Shown here piece by piece: positions 26,359 to 35,373 of a stretch of DNA of 64,000 nt. The DNA comes from Promerops cafer. Taxonomy: Eukaryota; Chordata; Aves; Passeriformes; Nectariniidae. The notes beneath the pieces were generated by a model. It was not told the origin of the DNA and did not search any database. It saw only the letters and a list, made by a program, of their open reading frames with translations. A program made the position numbers and the translations under genes. The first letter of the stretch is position 1, and each line of letters starts with the position of its first letter. The stretch covers positions 927,776 through 991,775 of the forward strand of contig VZSE01002451.1 in assembly GCA_013398275.1 (NCBI GenBank), in the 5' to 3' direction.

Positions 26359-28571
26359 GTTATTATTTTGATTTTCTGACTCAATTCAGAAGGAAAGCAC
26401 ACAGTGAAATACTGGAATTTCTCAAGGGAAAACCCCAAACTCAAAACCGCCTCAATAACGTGAGGAATGGCGAGGAGAAACCCCAAGCGTTTTTGGTCAG
26501 TGGAAATACCAGCAGATTGGCTTCCCCCTCACAAGGTTACCCACCTTGGCTGATAATGCAGATGGGGGGAAATGCCACAGGGGTGTCCCTTGAGGATACA
26601 CTTCCCTTCTGACTCCTGCCACCCGCCCCTGTTTCCTGGAGAACTCACCAAAGGTTTTCCATGGGTGGAGCAGGATGACTGCTTTACAGCCAAACCCACC
26701 TCCATGCCCCAACCTCAACCCACTCCCGTTCACTTGGCACCTTAATTTTGCCTCTCTTTGTTCTTAAGCTCGTTTTCTGTTCAATAAATCCCCTAATTGC
26801 CTGGCTTTTATCTGTGAAAATGCATATATTTCCCCTCCTAAAAAAAAAAAAATAAAGCACAACAGCTGATGAGTGGACGTGAACCACCCAAAAAGGTCAC
26901 CCCTCTACCACTGTGGGTGCAGGGGTAAGTGGAGCTCTGCCCATGCCATTTTACCCCCCTTTCTCCACTTAAGCAAAAATAGCTGCTCATAAATACAACC
27001 AAACTGGGAGAAAACGTCCTGAGGCAAACTGGAAGCTCATTACAGGTCCTGCACTGGCAGTGTTTGTGTTAGGTTCCCATTAAAGCTCACCGTGTGTTTT
27101 TGGGAGGTTGGCTGCAGGAGGCTGGTCCCTCCCAGAGCCTCTGGCTGCTCGCAGAGGTGCCAGCCTGTCGAAGGCTGTCCCGCTATGTGCTAATATCTTC
27201 TCCCAGTGAGGTCTGCCGGCTGGTTCATTAGTTTAAGCACTAATCCACGCTGCCTCGGACTTACTTGTGTGGAGACCTGCTCTGCAAGAAAGCTGCTTTC
27301 CATGTCTTTCCCCTGAACAGTTAATCCACCTGCTGGGTGCCCAGCCCGGCTGCTTCTGCAGAGCTTCACTGCGAGATAAGACATGCATGGCTTAGTGCCT
27401 CCAGTGAACTTGCCTTCTTTATTCAAATCTTCCTCCAAGAGCTCAGCCAGGCAATTGTCTTCCTATTTTCATGCTAGTTCAGGCAGGGAGCAGGCACACA
27501 GTTATTTGAATGTTTTGTCCATAATAAATAGAAGATGTAACCCTGTGTTTAGCATCCCTCACCCCTCCAGCCTGGCAGCACGGGGTGGGTGGAATGTGTC
27601 CTGCAGCCTTTCAGCTCACGTTCACTGGTGCCTGGGCAGGTCTTCACCCTCAGCCCAGGGTGCTGCTCTGCACTCACTGCAAGGTCACATCTGCATTTGT
27701 CTCCGCTGGAACATCAGCTGCAGCACAAGAATTTTGCACAGAGCTACCTTCCAGTTCCTCTGTAGCTCCTTTGGAGAGCTGAGGTGGTTAGAGACAGCTG
27801 TGCTGTGTGAGTTTGAAGGTGCCTGTCAATCCACGCAGAACCTTCTTTCCATGACTTGACCCTGCAGCTTCACATCACCCCAAGGGGTCACCTCCAAACC
27901 TCCAAAGATTTTTGCTAAATACACCCTACCCTGACTCATAGTGGCCCAGTTTACCTGCCTAACAGTGTCACACCTAATTTATGCCAAGTACAAAGTGATT
28001 TATCCCACCCCACACTAGCTTGGAAACGCTGCCCGCCCTCAACACTGCTCGGTGAAACTCATCTCACACACTGGAAGTTGTTAATGTTCACTTTTAACAG
28101 GGGCTTTTTCTGCAGCTACAGAAAACCCCATGGGGAGGGTTATTTGCTGTTCAGGGGTACCCTGAGTTCAGAAGTACCCCCAGGCCTGGCAGATAAGATG
28201 CCTGACTGAAGAAGACTGAAAGAAGGGAAATTCTGTCAAGCTTTTATTCTCCCAGGGCCTGGAAGGTGCAGGGGTTAAGACCTGATAAGGAATCTCTCCT
28301 CTAGAAGAGCATCAGATTAAATCTGACCTACAAGCAGAAGGTGTTCCTACTTAATTGCTTGTACAAAGGAAAATTGGTCCCCAGCTGGTCCCTCTCCCAC
28401 TGACTTTGTGTTAACTAGCAGCATTTCTTAAGAAATATCCCATAATTAAGGGGAAGCAAAAAACCTGAGCAAGTTTTAAAGCGAGAAGCATCACTTGTGA
28501 GGAAACCTCCTGGAAAGTTAACCAAGGGATTCAACTCTGGGAAAATAGCACAATTTAATAATAAAAAAAAC

Positions 28572-28594
28572 TTTTTTTTTTTTTTTTTTTTTTT
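28572..28594. repeat. Poly-T tract
   Basis: Twenty-three consecutive T. Confidence 0.9.
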
Positions 28595-30099
28595 GAGATA
28601 ATCAAAAGGAAAGGGATATAGGGCATGGGAACACAGAAGCAGTTATTAATGAAAACCAAGGGAAGTATTAGCATATTTTTAACAGTGAGGCCAACGAGCT
28701 GGTGGGACAGCTGGCCAAGGGATGTGGTAAATCCCATTTAATCTGGCACCTTCACACTGAGCCTGGATTTCTTCCTAAAGGACTTGAAGAACCTCGGCCG
28801 TAGGCTAGAAAACTAAATCTAAGAGCTGGATGATTGCTGAGAGGGCTGGAGCATCATTAATTTGTTGGAGCATCAATGAAATGTTGTTGGTGACTCTTAG
28901 ATGGGTGAGTTGGAATTGCTATGTCCAACAGGCCCAGACTCCCCTCAGATCCACTCAAGGGGATGCTTAGGCTGGCCCTGCTGAAAAGAATTACCTCTCC
29001 TGAATTAAGCAGTGTTTTTTCAGCTGCAGTCGTCTCATCATTTACAAGCAAAACTTTCATAGACTTTTTCTGGGTTTTATTGTTTTCCCATGGAAAGAAA
29101 TACCTTGTAAAGAAAAAAAAAAATCCCCATTTTTTTGTTTTAAATAGAAACTTCAACTGGCTTTTCCCTCCTTCCCCTAAGCCTTGGTAGTTATTCTTCC
29201 TTTAATTTAAGCAAGGCTTGTATCAGTTGACGTTATACTTGTGCTTACTTGACTTGAGGTAAACATGGCTAATCCTGCTTAAAAATGAACTAAGAATATC
29301 TACTCAGTTTAATGAAATGGATTAAAATTTTACCTCATATTAAACCTTAACAACTTTTCTTGTTCAGACAAGCCCTGGGAGGCTGGAGCAGTGTTATTAA
29401 TTTGCCTTCAACATCACTAAAATTTCTTTGAAAATAAGCAAATTACGCACTTGTGCAGAAGGCAGATCCCTTTGAAAGGATGGTGCTCACAGGAGATCTT
29501 GATCCCTTTTTTCTTTGGATGAAAAGAGTTTCTTTTAAAGATTTTATTCTCTTTTAAACATTTTATTTTCTTTCTGAGTTCCTTATTGTAATAGCACCAT
29601 TCTTTCTGTTCCATTCATGGTGTTTCTCCAGGGGAAAGATCAGCCTAGCAAGAATTAAATGCCCCTTTATTTAATTTATATGTCAGGCTGACCTCAGCTC
29701 ACATGCACTCACACCACACACCTGGAAATGGAGATGTCAAAGCGTGGTGGAAAGCCCACTTTTTCACACCAGTTCCCGCACAAATGAACAGATGGCTTTG
29801 TTTCAATTTATTCATTTTTCAGGTGGGAAACAGAAGTCACATTTTATTTCAAGTTTTGGTGTATTTTGAATGAATTCAAAGGCTTCAGGAGCGAGCTGAA
29901 TCCACCACAATTCCCATTCATCCCATCCGTGGATGTGTGTGTACACAGTTCGGTGTTTTGGTGGTTCTGTTCCTCAACTTTCTGCTGACACGTGGAAACA
30001 CTAAAAGGTGTTTTTCTTAAATAACAGCCCATTGTTCCTGCTGGTTATGAACCCTCTGCACAAAGCCAAATCAAACCCTGCGGAGTTCATGCCTTCAGA

Positions 30100-30560
30100 C
30101 ACCGCAGGTGCTCAGCCCTTTGCCACCAGCGCCGAATTACCGGGCAGCCTCACGCTTCACGTGTCCCAAAACGCAGCTCTGAGAGTCACCTGGCGCGAAA
30201 TTGGGGGAGGAAAAAACCAAATAAAGAGGCCAAGACGGTTATTTTCTGGGTTCAAGACAAGAATTAAACGCTCCACGAGGCCACAGCGCTATATATTAAA
30301 AGCAGCGCTGCCTGCGAGGTGCCGCCACGGTGGCACTCGGCGGCTGCGCCGGGGCAGGAACTCGCAGAACGAGACTTTCTAAGGAAACTGGGAGATGTTC
30401 CCGGTGACTTCGCTCCCTTCTAGCTACAGATAGGATGAGGCGTGGATTCATCCCAACCAGTCGGATCGTTATTACCCAAACACACACATAGGTGTAGTCT
30501 GTGCCCCGAGGAAATTGTAACTCGAGACAAGCTAACGCAGGCACTCCCGCGCCGGCTGGT
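30100..30560. promoter_or_regulatory. CpG-rich intergenic block with TATA-like element
   Basis: CpG-dense relative to its surroundings. A TATATATTAAAAG element lies at about 30290-30302, inside a perfect inverted repeat CAGCGCT (30284-30290) / AGCGCTG (30304-30310). GC-rich sequence follows (GTGCCGCCACGG, CTCGGCGGCTGCGCCGGGG). It could be the promoter of an unannotated plus-strand noncoding transcript or a CpG-island enhancer. No protein is recognisable downstream. Confidence 0.35.
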
Positions 30561-32829
30561 GCCAGTGGGGGTGGCGTGCAAAGGTGATAATTGAAAGTTG
30601 TTGGGTTTTGGGGTTTGTTTGTGTGTCTTTTTTTCCCCCCGCTGAGTCAACGGGAGGTTGTTTTCTACCTTCTGCTTCCTCCAGTGAAGGTGACAACTTC
30701 TGTTCGGTTTTGCTGGGTAATCCAAGCAGTCAGGGCTGTGCCCCGAGCATCACCTGGCACCCAGGGAACAAGGGTAGGAAAGTCTGGAGGAGATGGGCAC
30801 TAGCTCCTGTCTGTGGGCAGGTGTATGGACCATGTTTACAGAAGCCAGGAGGCAAGTGATTCACATAATTCCTAAAAATCTGAACCTCTGATCTGGTGTC
30901 CAGAGGAAAAGGTAAACACAAGGGAGGGATCGCCTTTTGAGAGGAGAATGATGGATGAAGGCACAGGGTGTGTCAAGGCAAAGATGGGGGGAAAAATGCA
31001 GCTGAAGTGGGGTGCTGGCTCCAGGGACAGCTGTGCTGCACCCCAGCCGTGGATGTGGGCTTGACACCAGCCCTCCTGTGCAGCAGGACCTCAGCCCAGC
31101 ACGTCCTGTGGCTCCACGGATGAAAGTTGGTTTCGGCTTTACGAAGAGCTGGGTGAAACCTTCGGACACCCAAAACAAGGCAGGCTGGGAGCATGAGAAA
31201 AACAGGTCTCTGCTTGTGGGGCGAATCTCCTCCCTCCCCCTCCCTCGATTGAGAGCTTCATATCCGAAAATCATTGAGCAGAAGTACAACAGCTCCAGCC
31301 TCTGCAGGCTGCCAAGGCATTCTTGCTGAGTGAAGCTGTTTAGGTGCACCGAGACACGGCCGGACCTGGGGCTTGCGTAAACTTCCCTTCCCCTGGAACA
31401 AAAGACCTGCTCCCATGGCAGTCAGGTGCACGCACCAACCCCTGCCTTTGAAAACGTGTTCAACCGGTCTCTGCGCAAAAAAAGACAGGTTTGACCAGAA
31501 CGTCCCCTTGTGCAGAGAGGCTCTGCCAGCCGGGCCCCAGCATCAAAGGCAGACAGCTGGGTGCTCCGCAGCCCCTGATTAGCATCAGCATGAGCAGAGC
31601 CCAGTGTTTGCAGCACTGAAGGCCACAACCAGCACCCAGCCCCGGGCTCCAGCAACACGTCTTGTTTGCATGAGTGCATCTGGGTTTGTACACCCGTCTG
31701 CCTCCTCAGGAGAGCTGCAGAGAGCGGCAGCACGCAAACCCCAAAGTGTCCTGGCTGCTCAGCATCCCAGCAGGAAGGACCAAGCAGCTCAGCAGTGCAA
31801 GCTCCAGCTGCACCTGCAGACACTGCAGAAAGTGGTGGCCTCAGGATCTCAGCGCTCATATGGATTTGGGTTTAGGTTTATTTCCATTTCACCTATTTAT
31901 CTTCTCTTCCTTCCTGCCCCTCAGGAAGCAATGGCAGTAGATACATCCTGTCACCATACTCATGGTTTGTGGTACCTACAACTCTGCTCCTTTCACTTCT
32001 CTGTGGGATTTCATTGCAATGCTCGTTTGAAATCAGTCCTTATTCCTCCCGTAGCACTGGAACGTTCCTCTGTGCTTGGCTAGCCCAGAGGTCTCCAGGG
32101 ACCTTGCCTTTTTCCACCCATGCTGCCAGATATGATCACTTCTCTTAATCCCCAGGCAGTGAGCAGGGGTGAACCCCAGCAAAGTTGCACCCACCCAGTT
32201 GTCATGCAAAGCTGCTCTTACCCTCCCAGGATGGGATGGAATGGGACAGCACGGGAGAGGCAGGCAGGAAGCAGAGGAGGAAACAGCCATCGCTCAGCCA
32301 CCCACAAATGGGACTTGGCACTGCTGATGCTCAGCCCCACGTTATAGAGTTCAACCCTGTTGCCTTCCATTGGTTTATCCACGGCCTTTTCTCCCTCTCT
32401 CCATGCTGACCCACACATTCTGAGTGAGATCCCGTGACTCACCAGCCCTGCTGCCCTGCCTGGGCTCTTATTGCCTCCTGTTCCACTTCCCCTGTGACCC
32501 TTCTCCAAACCCTCCTCTTTCACCCAGAAATCTGTATTCCTGTTTTTTTCCAAGTAGCTGGGGTTAAGATGCAAGCAAACACTTTTCTCAGCCCAGTGCT
32601 TGCTGCACTGGGGCTGGCTCTGCACATGAAGAGCTCCACAGGGCAGTGTTTCCTTCTTCCCTGGGGGTTCCTTACACCCAGGCAATGCATTTGGGGGATA
32701 AACTGGGGATTAAGAGCCTGTCCTCACAGCCATTGCCCCGAAGCTGAAGCCTCACCTCTGCAAACACTCAACCTCCAAACACTCGGGCTCAGATCACACG
32801 TGGCACCATGAAAACTCCCTTTGCGTTTG
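30561..32829. other. Intergenic, no gene seen
   Basis: GC-richer unique DNA with several overlapping ORFs of 100-162 residues on both strands, which is expected where stops are scarce. None has recognisable content. Confidence 0.6.
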
Positions 32830-33075
32830 GGACAGGTGCGGGTTTACGAAGTTTTTCCACGCGTAATAAAATTTTACTCCTAATTAGGATAATAATAGCA
32901 AGTGCTAGCTCAGTTCTGCTGGCTTAATTTCCACCTGCTCTTTCTTTGCAGTTTGATGTGGTATTTGCTTCCTGTCATGCATTCTTGCATATTATTTCTG
33001 TGCCGTGTTATCTCGCTGATGTGGTTCACTCAAGGAGTGGTCGAAACGCGGCTCTGACCGTGTGTCACCACCACC
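32830..33075. promoter_or_regulatory. Candidate conserved element about 0.7 kb past the PLPP3 poly(A) site
   Basis: Unique sequence with retained CpGs (CCACGCGTAATAAAA), a perfect 12-bp palindrome TCCTAATTAGGA (32878-32889), and TGTTATCTCGCTGATG. Transposon similarity is not seen. Conservation is untested. Confidence 0.35.
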
Positions 33076-33089
33076 AAGTTCATTTGCCT

Positions 33090-33150
33090 CTGTAGGAGGA
33101 GGAAAATAACAATAATAAAAGAAATAAAAATAATAATAAAAAAATCCAGG
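33090..33150. repeat. AAT/AATA-rich low-complexity tract
   Basis: AATAACAATAATAAAAG followed by AATAATAATAAAAAAA. Simple-sequence A-rich DNA. Confidence 0.85.
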
Positions 33151-33724
33151 CTGCTTCATAACCGTGTGCTGTGCACATGTGCCTCTCTGAGCAAGTTGTG
33201 AGATTTTTAAATTTTTTCTTCTTTCTCCTTCCACCTACATTTGCAACCCAGCAAGGTGCAAGGTTTTGGTTCAGCTGCCAAGTGCCTGCTTTTCATGGGA
33301 AAGGTGTTTGTGCAGAGCGTAGCTGGGAGCCCTCCTAGGCAGGGGCTGTCCAGGACAACCAGCAGCTGGGCTGTGGCTCTTCAGACCTTATTCTACTTCC
33401 ACAATATTTCTTTGAAGCTTATAAGATTGTTAAAGTAAAAGGGATGCTTTCAGTAAAATGGGATTTGCTTCAAGACTGGACATAGGAAAGAGAAGATCAA
33501 TGCAAACCCACAAGTGCCCCCAGCCAGGAGCTGGTGGGACCTTCTCATCAAACCCATCGGAAATGGCATCTGGTCCTTTTTATCCAGCTGCCCTCCTGTA
33601 CCATCACGTCCCCAAATGTCATCCAACATCCACATCACACTTCCAGCTGTCCCACTGGGCAATGACCCTCTTTTTCTGGCAAGGAAAGGGCAACCCAAAG
33701 ACAGAAGGCAGCTTGCACCAGGAT
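33151..33724. other. Intergenic, just past the PLPP3 3' end
   Basis: Unique sequence between the AAT-rich tract and the poly(A) site. Nothing recognised apart from a possible GT-rich downstream element next to the cleavage site. Confidence 0.6.
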
Positions 33725-33744
33725 GTTTAGTTGTGTTATGAGCT

Positions 33745-33750
33745 TTTATT
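33745..33750 (-). terminator. PLPP3: Polyadenylation signal AATAAA of PLPP3
   Basis: On the minus strand the sequence reads TTTAAATAAAAGCTCATAAC. Cleavage would be expected 10-30 bases on, at about 33715-33735, and a GT/T-rich stretch (TGGTGCAAG, TTCTGTCTTTGGGTTG) follows as a possible downstream element. This fits the end of an AT-rich 3'UTR and the return to ordinary intergenic sequence. Confidence 0.75.
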
Positions 33751-34116
33751 TAAAAAGCACATTTATACAGCAATAATTTCGCAGATACAAACTTCAATTT
33801 TGTATTCTACAAAAGTCTTTGAATATTCTTCTCTTTACAAAATGGAACATTACAAAAATACAGACAATTTAATATGTTTTTTTTATACAAATGTCTCTAA
33901 TTGTAGTTATTTTCATTAAAATATTACTACCACAGAACTACAATATTTTAGTCGACTATAAAAAAATTAATTCAATGCTTTTTTAAGCAGCAAAATGTAA
34001 ATAACACAGGTCAGGACACAGTTTATAGTCATAGTGGATATATCTAAAATTGTTTCAGAAATAATATTTTACATAGTTAATTTTTAAGGTTTTATACATT
34101 ATTTATATAATATTTA

Positions 34117-34188
34117 NNNNNNNNNNNNNNNNNNNNNNNNNNNNNNNNNNNNNNNNNNNNNNNNNNNNNNNNNNNNNNNNNNNNNNNN
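34117..34188. other. Assembly gap (72 N) inside the PLPP3 3'UTR
   Basis: The Ns run from 34117 to 34188. The left flank is AT-rich 3'UTR and the right flank is a GGA-repeat purine tract leading into CpG-dense DNA, which is typical of regions that short-read sequencing drops. The gap size may be nominal. Confidence 0.99.
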
Positions 34189-34230
34189 GGAGGAGGAGGA
34201 GGAGGTGGAGGAGGAGGAGGAGGAGGAGAG
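34189..34230. repeat. (GGA)n polypurine tract beside gap
   Basis: Almost pure GGA/GGAGG repeats on the plus strand, CCT on the mRNA-sense strand. The G-run spacing could form G-quadruplex or triplex structure and probably explains the neighbouring gap. Translation of the minus strand gives only a poly-leucine run with no coding support. Confidence 0.9.
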
Positions 34231-34600
34231 GAGGGGATGCACAAACCGACTGACACCCAGGCCGGGACGTGCCGCCCAGCAGCCCGTCCCAAAACTGCAG
34301 AATAAAAGTTTCCCCGGGACTCAGCCCCGGGGTCGTAGTGCGAACGAGTCTTCGGCAGAGCCGCCGCTCCCCTCGCGCAAACCGCCGGCTCCCGCGGGCG
34401 GGCGCGCACAAAACCTGCTGGGATTGTTTTTTGGGGGGAAAGGGGATGGCTGGGAAGTGGAGGATGCTCTTTTCATTTAGCGGGGCTCGGGTGGGATGAG
34501 CCCTCACCAGGGAGTGAGCGGGGAGGGAGAAATGTGGCTTCTCTGTGCGGAGGAAGGAGCTCTCCGGCCTCACTGCACGTCTCGGGGCCGCTCGTTAAAG
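34231..34600. other. CpG-dense block (orphan CpG island candidate)
   Basis: GC- and CpG-rich sequence, densest at about 34255-34420 (for example GCGGGCGGGCGCGCAC near 34396). It lies inside what should be the last exon's 3'UTR. It does not encode a recognisable protein on either strand. It could be a retained CpG island or alternative promoter in the 3'UTR, or sequence misplaced during gap joining. Confidence 0.6.
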
Positions 34601-34942
34601 GCGTGTAGTGTGAGCAGAGAGAACAGAGACCCTTCGGAGCTCTTGGACTGGGCAAGCTTCTTCTAAATTAAGTCACAGTATGGAAGAGAGGAGGCAAAAG
34701 TAAACTAGGATCAAAAAGAGAAGAAAGCAACTCTTACGAACCAATCCCAGATCTTGACTCAGTGCTGTTGCTCATACATAGTGCTATACAATTTAGTCGT
34801 GAGTTGGTTTTTTTTTCTCGCAGGCATTGGAAATCTTCGTAGTCAGAAAAAAACTCTAGGATGGCCAGCTTTCTGAAAATCCCTTAGTGTTCATTGGGCT
34901 AGGAACAATTTGGCGTTCACTACAACATGAACACTCAAACCA

Positions 34943-34949
34943 ATTGCAC
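34943..34949 (-). promoter_or_regulatory. Candidate miR-92a/25/32/363 seed site in PLPP3 3'UTR
   Basis: The minus-strand (mRNA-sense) heptamer GTGCAAT pairs with miRNA positions 2-8 of the miR-92 family. The next mRNA base is T, so it is a 7mer-m8 site, not an 8mer. Repression of PPAP2B/PLPP3 by miR-92a in endothelium is established in mammals. That this site is the orthologous one is inference and needs an alignment. Confidence 0.5.
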
Positions 34950-35247
34950 ATCCAGAACTCCGGCACCTCTCTTTCTTTGTTCAGCTTTTTGTGTTGTGTG
35001 GGGTTTTTGTTTTTCCTTTCTCATTGTTGCCTTTGCCTTAGTTGACCACCACCACCCCTTTCATCCAAATGTCGCAAGTTGAAAAGACCACAGAGTAAGA
35101 CTTTACTGGTCGGGCAAGAAAGTCTCTCCCTACATTCTACTGTCTGATGAGATTTGAGAGCAGCAGGTAGTTGCTGTCAGCAGTCACTTTTTTTCGCCAA
35201 AAAAAAAAAAAGTTTAAAATACAACACCCATCTGATTCCTCGAAGTT

Positions 35248-35373
35248 CTACACCATGTTGTGATGATTATTCCTCTCAATGATGTCCACAGGTGAAAGGA
35301 TCTCCTTCCGGATGGGAGGTGGAGGCAGGCAAGTCTTTGTCTTGGGCTTGAAGAGATCTGAGACGTAAAACAC
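35248..35373 (-). CDS. PLPP3: PLPP3 exon 6, coding part (cytosolic C-terminal tail)
   Basis: The coding part of the last exon is 126 bp: 41 residues and a TAG stop, after acceptor ATTCCTGCAG. It begins VFYVSDLFKPKTKTC, the end of TM6 and the juxtamembrane stretch. It continues with a proline run (LPPPPIRKE) and ends with ILSPVDIIERNNHHNMV. This tail is diagnostic for PLPP3. Human ends NMM rather than NMV and has D for E in DIIDRNN, recalled from memory. The four consecutive prolines are one more change from the human LPAPAIRKE, and could affect binding of cytosolic partners; that is inference. Confidence 0.97.
   Translation of the reverse strand: MFYVSDLFKPKTKTCLPPPPIRKEILSPVDIIERNNHHNMV

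Larger units (their letters stand above)
20831..30099. other. Intergenic, no gene seen
   Basis: About 9.3 kb of unique DNA with homopolymer tracts only. A stretch at about 25430-25560 (GACTTTTATCAGATTATGAT, CTATGATTCATGCTATTTAA) has the look of a conserved element. No protein, RNA gene or CR1 recognised. Confidence 0.55.
33725..35247 (-). other. PLPP3: PLPP3 3'UTR
   Basis: The region runs from the TAG stop to the predicted cleavage site just past AATAAA. Both ends look like vertebrate 3'UTR: AT-rich, with CpGs scarce and ATTTA-type stretches near 34080-34116. The middle (34189-34600) is instead CpG-dense and begins with a GGA-repeat tract abutting a 72-base N gap, so the true length is unknown and the order across the gap is unverified. 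A GTGCAAT heptamer at 34943-34949 (minus strand) matches the miR-92a/25/32/363 seed family. The exact 3' end is inferred, not seen. Confidence 0.8.

Noticed and set aside
34103..34573. Minus-strand ORF with a poly-Leu run and undefined residues
   Set aside because: It translates the CCT repeat and the N gap within the 3'UTR. The start and remaining sequence resemble no protein.
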